64,000 nucleotides of DNA, from NCBI GenBank assembly GCA_007922195.1, contig ML681997.1, forward strand, positions 10,440,507 through 10,504,506, given 5' to 3'. The translations under genes were made by a program, and so were the position numbers. Within the stretch, counting starts at the first letter, position 1. Every line of letters starts with the position of its first letter. The stretch comes from Podocnemis expansa (taxonomy: Eukaryota > Chordata > Testudines > Podocnemididae). This document shows positions 23,790 to 35,720 of this stretch, one piece after another. The notes under the pieces were generated by a model that did not search any database, was not told where the DNA came from, and worked only from the letters and a program-made list of their open reading frames with translations.

Positions 23790-24430
23790 CCCCAAGCCAA
23801 GCTGCTGCAGCCATGACCCCCTCCCCCTGCCTCTGCCAGGGAGCAGAGTGCCCCCATGCCCCTGCCCCTGTCAGCAGAGCTGTAAATAAAAATTTTGGCC
23901 CCTGGGGCAAGCAGCCCAAAATACGCCCTCCTCCAACCCCTTCCCAAAGCCTCCCCCGCCCTGCTTCTGGCTCTCGCAGCCTCCACTGCCCACCACCATC
24001 CACTCAGAGACACCCACCCCAGCCTCTTCTGCCCACTCCAAGCCCCTGATTCACCCACTGCAGCCCCCACCAATTCCATTCCCACAGACACTCACACTAG
24101 CCTCTGCCACCCACTCCCATCTGCCCAGAGATATCCATCCCAGCCTCCCCCACCAAGCCCATTACCCGCATGTACAGCCATACCAACCTCCCATGCCCAG
24201 CCGCATCCACCTGAGCCTTCCCAAACCCCTCACTCCAATACCATTAAAAACGCCAACTCCAGCTTTTCACCCCAACCTCCCCCTCCTATCCCATTACTGC
24301 TGAAATACGAACCCCAGCCTCTCCAAACACCTCAGTCCCCCAGACACCCCTCACAGCTTTCCCCAACCACCCCATACCCCCCACAACATCCATTCTAGCC
24401 TCCCCATTCTCCCCATTCATCCACTCCAAA
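23790..24430. repeat. C-rich, purine-poor low-complexity tract
   Basis: About 640 bp are dominated by CCC, CCAC and CCTCC runs on the plus strand with degenerate repeats of CACTCC(A)...AGCCTC. Long open frames here on both strands follow from base composition (few T-containing stops) and should not be read as genes. Confidence 0.8.
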
Positions 24431-24875
24431 GACTTAGATCAAGATGAAATGATACAACAATTTGCAGTTGTTAAAGCCTGAAAAGCTACCCTTTGAAGCT
24501 GAAATTTTACTAAGTATGTACATGATAAATGTTACTTGTTAATTAAATTTAAATTAATCAGTATTACTTTTTATTTTTGTATTTAGATTAAAGGAATGAA
24601 TTCACCTTGCTATGTGAATTTTAGATTGCAAATACAATTTGGGAAATCTTTTTAAGCTTACATGAGTAAGATGGGGGGGGCTGCCAAAGCAAAATTTGGC
24701 TTAGGGCGCTACAACTCCTTGAGCTGGCCCTCGTTGCCACACAGCAGTAAGTGTGCCACAGAGCAGGGGACATGCCTGGATTTGGCTGGGGGAGGGTATG
24801 GTGTGTCCTGTACAGTTACAAAATACCACCAAGCATGTTGCAACCTGCAAAAGATTGAGAACCACTGGTTTACGT

Positions 24876-26104
24876 AGTGCGACAACTGCAGCAGACCCTA
24901 GATCTTGCATCCCCAAAGGGAATTACAACCATCCAAGAAATCTGTAATTCTCAGGAGTGCTAAAGTGGGGCAAAAAACAGTACAGAAAAATATGTAAACT
25001 GATAAGAAAATAAAGGTGGGTTGGGATGTGGCAACAGAAATTCTTGTGATGTAAGCGCACATCTAAAAATATCACTCTGTAAGGAACTTTCAGAGTCCCT
25101 AAGCATCCCCAGTTACCAATGGGACTTATGAAAACCAGGGCAGTAGGCCTGTGACTGCAGCCAGAAAGGTTTGTAATGGACACCAAATTCCAGCCCTCAA
25201 GAGTTAATTTCTTCTTCATGCTTTGATCTTGAATACTGAGGCTATTCTATAAAAAACAGAAAAGAAAGACCCTTGTTATGTAAAAGATAAAGGAGACACA
25301 AAAGTTTGTTTCTTTTTGCACTGAAATTGAAATGCACAAATAATCAATAATAATTTCACACAATGATTTAACCACACTACAAAAACCTTATTGATTTTCC
25401 CCTGAAGCTGATGATTCCAGGATGTTCTCCGTACATCTTTCACTTTGAGATTAAAGAGAAAATTATCAAAAGTGTCTAAGTAATTTTGCTATCTCTCTCT
25501 CTGTTGACTTTCTATGAAACTTAGGTTCCTAAATAATTTAGATGCTTTAGAAAGTTTTATCCAAAGGCTTTAAATTCAGGCTTATTTACTATCTCAATTC
25601 ACTTTCTTTTATCTGGATCTGAAATTTCGAAGACTTGAAATATATTTCTATTAGGCAAACATGGTAATTGAAATGAAAGAATTCCTAAGCTAGAAATCTC
25701 CAGACAATATTTATTTTTGTGTAGTAAATAAATTTTCCATATTGGTGCTTATAATTTTTATCCTATGCCCTTCGGAATATTTATTATTAACATCTCTTTC
25801 TTTCAGAAATCATGTAAGGGCCCTTTTTTGCAAGTTGATAATGGAGTGAAAACAGTATTCACCACTCTTGTACTCCAAACTCATTCCATACCTTCTCTCC
25901 TTCTTTTCTAACTTCTTAGAATGATCATTTCAGATTTTCACTGGAAAGTCTCTCAACAATTCCTCTAAAATTTCTCACCTGTAATGTTGATTCCCCCATG
26001 GAAATAACCTGTCCAAGTAGCATCTATGTGGCTGGGGCTATAGCCATGTCCCAGTTTTATTCTTTTGAGGATAAAACTGCTCTTGATTTCATACTTTAAA
26101 TAGA
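24876..26104. other. Non-coding, nothing recognised
   Basis: AT-rich DNA without a recognisable gene or named repeat. Confidence 0.4.
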
Positions 26105-26378
26105 TGATTTCTCACTTGCAGGAGTTGTTCTTTGAGAGATGCCGCTCATGATCATTGGGAGATTTTTCCCTAGCAGTATCTGTCAGGTTGGTGCAGGTGC
26201 CCCCTGGAGTGGTGACCTCTTGGCACCACATATATCGACCTGCTGATTCTTCAGGTCCTTCTTGCCATCTGGTCCAACAAGAGGGGCTGATGGCAGGGTT
26301 TTGGAATGGCCATGAGCAACACCTCTTGAAGAACACCTGTTACAGGTGAGAAACCATCTTTTCTTCTCTAAGTGTTTA
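26105..26378. repeat. DIRS terminal repeat unit
   Basis: The unit has inverted ends: TTTCTCACTTGCAGGAGTTG at the left and CACCTGTTACAGGTGAGAAA at the right. Inside are GATTTTTCCCTAGCAGTATC, GCCCCCTGGAGTGGTGACC and CACCACATATATCGACC. The equivalent sequence at the other end of the element is on the opposite strand at 30895-31015. Confidence 0.6.
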
Positions 26379-27000
26379 TTCACTCTGATTCCAAATCAGT
26401 TGATTCCCAAGCAAGCCCATGGATGGAAGACTCGGTGCAGTCTCACAGAACACATTAAAGTACTGCCCTCCCAAAGACTGCATCATCCCTGGCATCACTG
26501 CCACCATGCATTTCATGAACACCTTCAGAGTGGCCAAGCAGCTGAACAGCAGCACAATGAATTGATAGCGGTCTGTCCCTACCATGAACCTCAGAAACCT
26601 TCAATGGTTAGGAATGATGGAAATGTGGAAGAAGGCAACCTTTAGGTTGAGGGCAGCACATCACTCCCCTGCATCTAAAGATGGGGATGATTGTGGCAAG
26701 GAAAATCATGTGAAATTTCATCTTCCTTATAAATTTGTTGAGATTTCAGTGGGTCTGAGCATCCCTTTTGTTTTCAGGATCAGGAAATACCTTAACTAGA
26801 AACCCTTCCTCCTTAGCTCCTGTGGGGACCACCTCCACTCCCCCATCTGTAGCAGCTCTCAAACCTCTCTGAGAGCCCGGTTTTGAGAGAGGTCCCTGAA
26901 GAGGGATGGGGAAAGGGGGTGGGACAGGAGGAGGGAACCAAATTGCATGGAGTATCTCACTGCTTCGTGCATAGTACCCACTTGTCTGATGTTATTTGGG
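26376..27000 (-). pseudogene. DIRS reverse transcriptase remnant
   Basis: Minus-strand frames, broken by stops and shifts, read ITSDKWVL, SLKTGLSERFE, then LNKFIRKMKFHM, ATIIPIF and MVGTDRYQFIVLLFSCLAT followed by VFMKCMVAVM. These match the start of DIRS reverse transcriptase in order, up to the segment before the YLDD catalytic motif. The YLDD motif itself is not preserved; the frame diverges and meets the terminal repeat. The intact protein copies DIRS RNA into DNA. Confidence 0.75.
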
Positions 27001-27004
27001 ACTA

Positions 27005-30000
27005 TGCACAGTAAGAGTGGGATAACCCATCCTGAAAGGGTGGGTCTGTTACCCCAAAAAAATTAATTTCCAAATTTCCAGACCGTCCAGCAGCCTGAGT
27101 TTTAATTTCAAACCCTCGTGGGCAACGAGGTGGGACCATTCCTCGCCTAAATGGACAAATACTCACCCAAACTTTAACCCTCTGATAAATGTCCCGAGTG
27201 GAGAATATGGCTACAGCCCGCTGATCAAGCACAGACCAGAAGCAACAAAAGACTTAAGAGTCAAAGGTTCCTCAGAAACACACATAAGGTTTATTACAAT
27301 ACCTATTCTGAGGATTGACAAAGAATTCTTACTCATTTCACGGATAGCTCCACAGTAACATAACACATTAAAACTATTCTATACAAATAAAACACTAAAC
27401 AACATTTATATTTACAAAAGAACATTCAACAAGTGGGGATCAGTCACTTGTAGAATGGAGAGATCTCAGATCTTAATCTTACTCCTTTAAAACCTAATTT
27501 GAGTTCCTTGTCTCACACTCTGACAGTTTACTTATTATCATAAAATTACTTTGTAAGGATTGGGCCCCCTGTCAGCAATAAAACAATCTGTTGATCTTAA
27601 AAACTTTTATCACTGATCTCACCTCCTTGGGACCCTTTTCTTACCACAAATTTAGAAGAAAAATAAGTTTATTTGGTGAGCGGTGGTAGCAGTTCTTTCC
27701 TCCTCGGCTCCTCTCCTCAGCTCTGTTGAACCCCGGGTTCGCGATGTGACTGGGATGGACCAGCGACACCCACCAATGAGACGGACACCAGTTCAAGTAA
27801 ACAAAAACTACCTTTATAGTGACACCTTAAACACCTCTAACCACTTAACAGTATAAAACAAGGAAATCTATGCAACAACACTTATAATCAACTAACAATA
27901 TGAAGCAAAGATCTATATAGGACACTTCTAACCAACTAACAGCATAAAGCCAACAACCAAAATAAACACTTATAACTAAATAACAATATAAAGCTGAAAA
28001 TCTATGCAAAGCACTTATAGCCAAATGATGGTGTGGAGCAGTGACCTACTAGAGGGTGGCCATAAGAAGTCAAAGGACTTTTCTGGCCTCTTACTGCCTC
28101 AACATTGGTATAGGCACTGACCAGCCCACCCGATGTGTATTTACCAATGGCTGAGAGCCATTCCTCCTTGCTAGCCAAGAAGGGTGGGTGGCAGAATGAG
28201 AAAGTCAAATGAAAGAAAAATAAACCCCCACACTCCCCCCGTGTACACTGGGGAAGTTTGGGGCCAACAGTTTAGAGCAGAAGCAGAGTAATGAACAATT
28301 ATACAATAAGGAGGATGCAAAATAAAAATGACTAATAAAACACCCGGCAAATTAACATCACAAACTATGCTAGACCATAAACAACTACATCATGAAGGAT
28401 TATACAGGATACAGAGAAAATAACAACAACTACACAAACTATGCAAAACAAGTAAAAAAACTACAATCACAGACTATATATAAATGGTACCAAGTGGAAT
28501 GATTAAGAAAAAGTAGGAGGCCTATATCGATTTATAATACCTGTCCCAGGACCGTGGTAGAACACAAAGCGAGGAGGCAGACCAGCTGCAGCATCTCAGC
28601 ACTTAATCATTCGGCCGGTAATCCGTGCACACCCCAAAAAGGAAGGTTTCGTGGGTGGGTGCTCCGTCTCAGTAGGGGGCCAATCCGACCAGGTCACGAT
28701 GTGCCCTTTAGCATCCGAGGGTGGGAGAACACCAAGCTAGCTGAGACAGGGGCTTTAAATAGAATTTTGCACAGTCAGAGTAAAAATAGCCAATTAGGAG
28801 TGGGATTCTGGTCAGGACCAATGATAAAACTGGGACCCCAGACAATGACCCCTCCTTCGTGGTGACGGGGGTGCCGAGAAACTGTTGGGGGGGATAGAAA
28901 CTTACCCCCCTTGTTGTTGACAGAAACTAGGGAGGAAAAAACTCACACAGGAGATTGAGAGCCATCAGGGGAGATTGATACTTAGCATTCTTCCCCTTGT
29001 GCTGGATGGCCCGGAGACGGAGGCCCATCAGTGAGATCGATACTTAACATTCCTCCCTGAGAGCAGCATAATCCAGGGGGGCTACGTGTGGGGCGGGGTG
29101 GCCATCATGGCTGCGACCTCTGCTGACAAGCTCTGCTCTGGTCTCGGTGGTGACTGGAACTACGGCAGCTCAGAAAGTTCTCGAAGGCTTGCAGGTGCAG
29201 CTGTTGTGAGACCCCTGCTGTGCTGGAGCTTCAGAGCTTTGAGCCTTCAGTGCTGTTCATTGCTCACAGACTTAACGCAGGACTGAGTTATCTGCCTGTC
29301 TGGAGTGTGTGCAAGTATGAAAGTTTGGATTCGCCCTGCTGAGACTAAGTCCTGAGTCACCGCTCAGAGACTAAGTCCAGAGAGTGCCCTTATGAGACTA
29401 AGTCCCACAACTTAGCTCGTACAGTTCCACCAGAGATGTTGTTACTCTCTCTGGGGATGAGTGTGAGTGAGACTCCTTAGTGCAGCGGGAACATAGCCAG
29501 AAACCAGTGGAACCCAGTAAGGAGTGGGAGAGATCTCCAAAGCTCTGCTGCCATGCAGCATCTTTTATGCACCCTCATCCCCTTTCATCTCTTCTTGACC
29601 ACTCACAAAAAGGTATGATTTCATCCTCATCCAATCATAAAGGATGATATTACCTATCACCTGTACAGTGCATGATCAAAATCAATAAGTTTGAAGTGTC
29701 CTTTTGACAGTGGGTGGAGACCCGAGAATACTTGATGGGAGGGGGAATGAGTGAGTTCAAAAGTTTAAAATCTTCCTCCATCTTGACCTACTTTTCCTTA
29801 TTTTTTCCTATTAGGTCTGTTCCCCTATGATCCCTCAGATTTCACTTGCTGAATGCCTTCTGAATACCTACTTTGTTTTACACACTTGTACATGATAACT
29901 TATGGATTAGTGGTAAAGAATCCATATTGTACTATTTCTAACTTTAATAAAGTTTCTACTAGATTGCCTTACACCATTTTCCTACTCATATGTGTCTTTA

Positions 30001-30035
30001 TTCAATCAAGATTTTCTGTGATACTAAAGAGATGG
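27005..30035. other. Unrecognised 3-kb block inserted in the DIRS element
   Basis: The DIRS gag and RT remnants on either side are in the expected order, so this block is probably a later insertion. It has no long frame. Read on the minus strand, its low-coordinate end has AATAAACCTTATGTG about 200 bases before a GGGGTAACA ending. This is what an LTR R-U5 would look like, but I could not find a partner LTR. It holds a 45-bp minisatellite (27832-28050), an A/C-rich tract (28280-28500) and three copies of GAGACTAAGTCC spaced about 26 bp apart (29341-29405). Confidence 0.35.
27832..28050. repeat. Minisatellite, five units of about 45 bp
   Basis: Units start at 27832, 27879, 27923, 27967 and 28012 (spacing 47, 44, 44, 45). 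The shared pattern is CACTTATAACCAACTAAC, then AATATAAAGC, then AAATCTATGCAA. Units differ from one another at many positions, so the array is not recent. Confidence 0.85.
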
Positions 30036-30039
30036 CAAA

Positions 30040-30900
30040 AATCTCAGGCTACAGGTCAGGATCTAGTATGTGTTCTGGAGTCTCATGCTTCGGCACACCT
30101 TCCAAAGGCTTGTTTTGGCCCAGGCTGCTGTTTGCTTGAGTCTTTGCCTGGACTGGGGGGAGGCAGGGGGCATCATCTACTTCCCCTGCCCTTAGGAAAG
30201 TCCTGTCTGGGCAGGAAGAGCCAATGGCTCTGCTGTGGCTTGAAGTGTTTTCTCTGGGTTGAGGCGGTGTGCATGCCCAGTGACTTTAGCATGGCCCTGC
30301 CATACTTTAAGCTATGTAGCTTTGAGTCAGTCTGCTCCAAGAACAGGCCTGACCCTTCAAATGAGAGGTCCTGGATTGTCATCTGGACCTCAGATGGTAG
30401 ACCCAAGACCTGGAGCCAGAAGCACCTTCTCATGGCTAGCCTGATACCATGGCCCTGGCTGCTGAGTCTGCTGGATCTAGGGATGCCTGAAGAGAGGTTC
30501 TTGCTACACCTTTTCTTCCTCAACCATGGACTCATCCTTGGTCAACACCAGAACATGACCTTTAAATTTTGTTATGAAATCTCGAGTTGAAATTGTACCT
30601 GCTGAGGTTTGCCGACTGGTTGGCATGGCCACCCATGTTAAATACTTACTGCCAAAAGGTCCAACCTCATAGGTTCTTTCACTTTGGCTGGTGGACCCTC
30701 TTGTTGCTGCCTCTCTTTATCACTGGCAGTGGACACAACCAGAGAGCAAGGCTGTGGATGTGTGAACAGGTAGTCGTGTCCCTTAGAGGGCACAAAACAC
30801 CTCCGTTCAACCCCCTTGGCCATTGGTAGTATAGAGACTGGTGCCTGCCACAATGTCTTGGGGTAGTCTGAACAGTCTTGATTATTGGCAATGCCACCCT
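30040..30900 (-). pseudogene. DIRS gag remnant
   Basis: Minus-strand frames read TLWQAPVSILPMAKGVERRC, FVPSKGHDYLFTHPQPCSLV and VSTASDKERQQQ, then further on VQMTIQDLSFEGSGLF, LEQTDSKLHSLKYG, LKSLGMHTA and RKHFKPQQ. These are the characteristic C-terminal gag blocks of vertebrate DIRS elements. They are spread over at least three frames with stops, so the gene is dead. An open plus-strand frame over the same bases is an antisense shadow. Confidence 0.8.
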
Positions 30901-31015
30901 AGAAGGACAGGTACTGCTGGTGAAAAAATTTCCAGACAATCATGCACATGGCACACGTACACCTGATTTGGAATTGGCATGAGCAAGCATTCGAAGAAGC
31001 ATACCATCTTTCCAT

Positions 31016-32215
31016 GTAAATATTAGTGCTAAGAATGCAAAACTTTACCTAAAATGATCAAAGTGCAGAAGAATTAGGGAGCTATTTAGCCTTTTTGGTT
31101 CCCTAAAGGAAGATCAAAAACTTCCAAAAATCTATTAAGGCCAAATGAATTGAAGGAGTGCAAAAAGCATAAAAATACAAATTTCACCCCATGCATTTTT
31201 TTCAGCTAGAGGCAAATCTGTGTCATGAGTAAAGATCACCAGTAACTCTGCTGGCAATATTTGAACTTTAACTCCACTCACCATGTAAGAAAGAATTGTG
31301 TTGTTGAAGAAAGTAACCACAAAATGAGAAATCACCAGTGATCCATAGTTATTATTTGTATGGCTGAGAGAACAACTGAGATCAGGGCTCCATTGTAGAA
31401 GGCATTGTACAAACATGTGATAAGATACAACCCTTGCCCTCAAGTGTTTACAGTCTGAGTTTCTCCCATAACCAACATCAATCCAAGTATTTTCCTTTTT
31501 TCAGTGCTTGTTAAAACTCTAGCAGTATATATTATTGTGTCACAGACTTCACTGCATCTGCCTCAATGTGTTGTGCCTCTCCTTATAAAATGTACAGGTT
31601 GAAGTTAGGGAAGGAAGGAAATCTATTCCTAATCATTAACAGCAAGTAATTTCTCCATTTCTTGCATGCCCCTTTTGGTAGGTTGCTCAGCTAGCAGAGA
31701 CAGAAGCTGGCTTTTCTGAAAAGAATTCTCTCAAAGAGAATTTATAGCACACACCTTTGGGTATGCTTCGAACCTGCTCTCAGCAAAATCAATGGTAAAA
31801 CTTCCATTGACAAATGGTGGAGGGTCAGGCTCCTTAAAGAGCTTCCCAATAAGACACTACTGTAACATTTCGCCTGGATGCACAAAGTTATCAGCCAGTA
31901 TTTTTAAAGGGCATGCTCATATTGAAGTCATTGGAAGCATTAAGTTAATACAGAATTAGCCAGAATACAAGTGTTAGATTTTAGTCACAGAGGAAAAGGG
32001 GAGGGAGGAGTAAGAATAAAAAATAATTCTGCAGCTGAACACTTCCCAAAATTCTGTTCCTTCTGAGCTTCTTCCCTTCACCCAGCAACCTCCAGAGGTT
32101 GTTCAAAGTCACAGCACAGCCTCTGCTGGCTATGCTTCCTTTTTGCTACCAAATCTTCTACCTCCAACTCAGCTGTCAAGTGGCAGCTTGTTTGCTCCTG
32201 TCCTTTGCCTTTACT
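31016..32215. other. Non-coding with traces of old repeats
   Basis: 31385-31455 (ACAACCCTTGCCCTCAAGTG, TTACAGTCTGAG) resembles the reverse of an L2/CR1-type 3' end. 31785-31835 repeats the inverted motif seen at 10312-10370. Nothing else was recognised. Confidence 0.35.
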
Positions 32216-32229
32216 TTTTTAAAAAGCTA

Positions 32230-33185
32230 GTGTAGCAAGCATTTTTCTTGTTTTGAACCTCTTTCTGGATCCGGGGTTTATGCAGATTTGGGACCATGGC
32301 CACCTGGAGTGCCCTTTGCCCCTTTCAGGTGTGGCAGAGCCACCACACAAGCAATGGGCAAAGTGCAGAAGGTGCTCCATGTGTGAGGAAGCTTTTCCAG
32401 ACATAGCAGAAAGCGAATTATGCCCAGCCTGCTCACAGCCAGCTAAACCTATTGGGCTAGGGAACAGAGCTCTGGGTTGAACAGACATGTTGGAAGCCCT
32501 AATCTCCCATGCAGTTGTGACTGTAGAAAATCCCAACCATGAGACCAGAGCAGAATAGAGAGAGGCTCTGAGGAGGGGGATGACTTCATCCAGACCACAC
32601 AAGGTGTATGACCTGAGGTGACAAAAGAGAGAAGACTTCTCTGTGGCTGCAGGTCATCCTTCCCTCCCCCTCACAAGTTTTGAAATGGATCTTTGGCATC
32701 TTGGGAAGAAAAATATCCAGCTCCTCTTCCCAATTCAAGTCAAGGAACCTGTCCACCACTCAGGAGGAGGGGATCCTGAAGAGGAGGACACAGAAGGTTC
32801 TAAAAGGTTCCAAGATTTGCAAGGCAAGTCACAAAAGACCATACCCTGGCCACATCCAGGAAGTAACAACCCCAAAGCACACTAGAAAGTCAAAAAAGCT
32901 ACAAAACAAGAAAAAGTACAAAAAAACCCCAAAGGTACTTGTCCTCTGACTCAAACGCCATCTCCCTTACTGAGAAAGAAGAGCTTTCAAGTGCCAAATC
33001 AGAGCAGGACTTGGAAAAGGAGGCAAAGGAGATCCCCTTGCTGAAGAATGGGGCAGGGAAAAGGGAAGGTGTCCAAGCCTGCAGAGGAAGGGACGGGGAG
33101 CCCATGCCACTCTGAATGTGGCAGGGGAAAGGGTTGAGGAGCCTGTGTGGACACATGCCCTTCATCAGGTGTCCTGTCCTCCAAT
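32230..33185 (+). pseudogene. Possible gag remnant of a DIRS-like element
   Basis: One frame reads HKQWAKCRRCSMCEEAFPDI followed by ESELCPACSQPAKP, a cysteine pattern (C-x2-C-x2-C ... C-x2-C) that could be the zinc-binding start of a DIRS-type gag. Downstream is a charged region rich in Lys and Glu in several frames. Sense is opposite to the DIRS element at 26-31 kb. Stops are frequent, and no other domain supports the call, so it stays tentative. Confidence 0.3.
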
Positions 33186-33189
33186 GTGC

Positions 33190-34560
33190 CCCCCCCCCAC
33201 TGAATGAGTTTGACACCTCTGCTTGTGACATAAATACTCCACTACCACACCACATTATACAATCTTTCTTCATTATTTCTTCATTATCTCATTATTCTTA
33301 CTCAGTCACAATTAGATTGATTCTCTTTGATGAATAGTCAGTTTTTCCTTTTGTTTGTGCTGGTCTTCCATAAAGCAACAGAGAATATTTTTAAATGGAA
33401 AAATGTTGTAAAATTATAAAAATTAGTAAATGTATTAGACACCTGAAATTACTTTTGATTTATCAATTTGAAATCAAGTTACTTTTTAAAAAAGTCTCTC
33501 TTATAATGGGAGCCACTTTATTTAGAAATTCACTTTCTGCTTTCTTTTGTAAACCAGGAAAATACAATTGTCTAATTACTGGGCACAAGTGGGATATAGA
33601 GCATCATTAATCCATTAATGTAAATAATTCAAGTCAAATTGAAATTAGATGGGGTAAGCTGTTAGTAAGTGTGAGCCTTGGCAGTTTTTATTTCCATTCA
33701 TTGACTTGAATGATTTTAAAAAGCCTTCTTGGACTATCATATTTCTACTGTAATTAAAATTATGCTCAAGTACCATTTATTTTCTAGACTCCAAATATTT
33801 AATTTAGCATTAACTATTAACTATTGTTAACTAAGCAATATTGGGAAATGACTGAGATATGTTATTTTGTTCTTAGAGACTGGATTAGCTACTAAACAGA
33901 ACAAATAAATTGCATTAACACAGTTCCAAAAATAATTTTGAAAATATTCATATTCTTTTTTAAACTGTAATATTTTGATTTCTTCTGAAATTTGAACTAT
34001 TGATATCTTAGGAATTATCACTACAATTCAAATTAAAGATGTGGCAGAAGAAAGCTATTTAAATAAAGCACAAAAATATATTTCTAAACACCAGCAGATA
34101 TGTGAAGTAAAAAAAATGCTACTACTAGTAGTTTCAGAAAATGTACGTTAGTAGGACTGTAAAATGGGAAACCAAGTATTCAGGTCACATTTATTTACAA
34201 ACCTCCATTTAGACACCCAGATACGAAATGATCAGGTAAGTAATTTTCCATTTTGCTGGTAGTAACTCTTACGATTCTGTTAATGTGTACTGCTCCTTTT
34301 CCCTTTGCGGTCCTCTCTAGAGGTGGTTCAAAGCAGGGCCTCCTCCACCCACTAACCACCAGATGAGTCATTCCAAAGCTGTGTAAAACTCATAGAAAAA
34401 TATTAACAAGACGCCAACTCATGAACTATGTACAGCGCATAACTGTCTGCATAGTAACTATTCAAAGAAAAAGCTGACCCATTGCCTAGCGACCCATCCA
34501 GAGTGGACAGAATTGTGGGAAAGGAAATTATCAGGCAAGAAATACCCAATTATGCATCCC
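33190..34560. other. AT-rich non-coding DNA
   Basis: No gene and no named repeat. AT content is very high between 33300 and 34200. Confidence 0.5.
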
Positions 34561-34829
34561 CACTAGCCATGCTTGAGTCGACATTCAAAGCACTGCACCG
34601 TGGGTAACTATCCTACAGTGCAACTATATGCAGAGGCTTTGGGAAGGCTGGCATCCTGCAATGATGCAATGCGTTCCCTTCCCCTTTCCTTGCCACAAAC
34701 AAATGGCAAACTCTTTCATACCATTTTTCTCTGCTGTGCACGTGCTATTGCCAGAGTGGCATGGAGCCTGCTCAGCTCTCCACTATTACTGTGACAATCA
34801 CCAGCACCTCAAAACTTACCCTGCTGTAT

Positions 34830-35720
34830 TTCCAAGGGTGAGACAGGATTTGCAGCGCAAAAAATTCCAAGTGTTACTGAGGATGCCCTGCGACAAAATA
34901 GTTAGACAATTCCCGTTTGATTCAGGCTGTCATGCATCATCTTCAGTCAGTGGAGCACTGATTCTGGTCCCCGGAAACAAGCACAGACTGATGGGATCAT
35001 ATCATGGTGAAGGTGTCGGATGGTGAGCAGGGCCTGCAGAATTTTCATATGTGAAAGGCCACTTGAACTTTGCAAACAGCTGTCCCGACTGCTGAAGTGT
35101 ATGAATGCTTGAAACCACCATGACAGTGGAGCATTGAGCGGCTGTTACTCTGTGAAAGCTAGCAAAGCCCGATTGCTTCCAGTCAGTTGGGAATCCAGTT
35201 GGAGGTGATAAATCCACTATGAGAGCTGCTGTGAGGCAAGTGTGCAGAGCCATTAATAGACTTCTGCTACAGAGGGTAGTGACTTTGGGAAATGTGCAGG
35301 ACATAGTGGATGATCTGTGGAGGGGATGATACATGGAAGCATATCGCTATCTTAGCTCCAGATCACCTTGCAACACAGCGCATAAATCAAAAGGGATACT
35401 GGTCTTGTAGGTCTCTGTTGACCTGACATCAATGTGCGGTGGTTTGGAAAGGTGCATAATGCATGCATCTTTAGGAACTCACGTCTATTGAAAAAAGAAG
35501 CATAAGGGCATCTTCCTGATCAAAAAATAAACATTGGGGATGCTGAAATCACAGTAGTGATATTGGGGGATCCTGCCTACCCCTCAGTCCCTTAGCTAAT
35601 GAAGCTCTATGCCAGATACCTGGACAGTGAGAAGCAGTGTTTCAGTAGCAAGCTCAGTAAGTGCAGAAATGTGGAGTAATGTGCATTTGGTTGTTCAAAG
35701 GTAAGAAATCTATTCACTTC
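34830..35720 (+). pseudogene. Harbinger transposase remnant
   Basis: Plus-strand frames read MRAAVRQVCRAINRLLLQ with VVTLGNVQDIVDDL, and later EITVVILGDPAYPSVP, LMKLYARYLDSEKQCFSSKL. The order matches the Harbinger DDE transposase, with GDPAY again marking one catalytic aspartate. Several in-frame stops (one directly after GDPAYPSVP) and frameshifts disable it. The central catalytic region between these blocks is degraded. Confidence 0.7.

Larger units (their letters stand above)
21723..24732. mobile_element. 3-kb non-autonomous hAT-type element with exact 8-bp TSD
   Basis: The insert is flanked by identical 8-mers GTTGCCAC (21715-21722 and 24733-24740), the target duplication length of hAT transposons. 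Ends: CAAGGCTGGCCCATC on the left, and GCTTAGGGCGCTACAACTCC...GAGCTGGCCCTC on the right. The right block resembles hAT ends that read GCTTAGGGCGCC...GGCCGGCC. No transposase frame is present. The cargo is GC-rich in its first 700 bp, then a minisatellite, a tRNA-like segment, and C-rich low-complexity DNA. It is therefore a non-autonomous element mobilised in trans. Confidence 0.8.
21677..24867. mobile_element. hAT MITE interrupted by a second hAT-type element
   Basis: The left end CAGTGGTTCTCAAAC (21677) and the right end GATTGAGAACCACTG (to 24867) are inverted repeats of the hAT type. When the insert 21723-24732 and one copy of its target duplication are removed, about 173 bp remain. These align along their whole length with the reverse complement of the 175-bp MITE at 58008-58182, so both belong to one family. 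The flanking 8-mers (GTTAAACA and GTTTACGT) match poorly, as expected for an old insertion. Confidence 0.85.
26105..31015 (-). mobile_element. DIRS-type tyrosine-recombinase retroelement, deleted and interrupted
   Basis: Read on the minus strand, the order is: 5' terminus (about 31015-30895: CTTCTTCGAATGCTTGCTCA, GGAAATTTTTTCACCAGCAG), gag remnant (30900-30040), a foreign 3-kb block, RT remnant (27000-26376) and the inverted 3' terminus (26375-26105). Both ends carry the AGATTTTTCCCTAGCAGTA-like block known from vertebrate DIRS elements, in inverted orientation. RNase H, methyltransferase-like and tyrosine recombinase regions are deleted. The family integrates without target duplications, and none was seen. 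Confidence 0.7.

Noticed and set aside
23895..24398. 167-codon proline-rich open frame, and overlapping Gly/Ala-rich frames on the other strand
   Set aside because: The region is a C-rich low-complexity tract in which stop codons are rare by composition.
29853..30590. 245-codon open frame on the plus strand
   Set aside because: It lies antisense to the DIRS gag remnant, whose minus-strand reading has clear family blocks; the plus-strand peptide resembles nothing.
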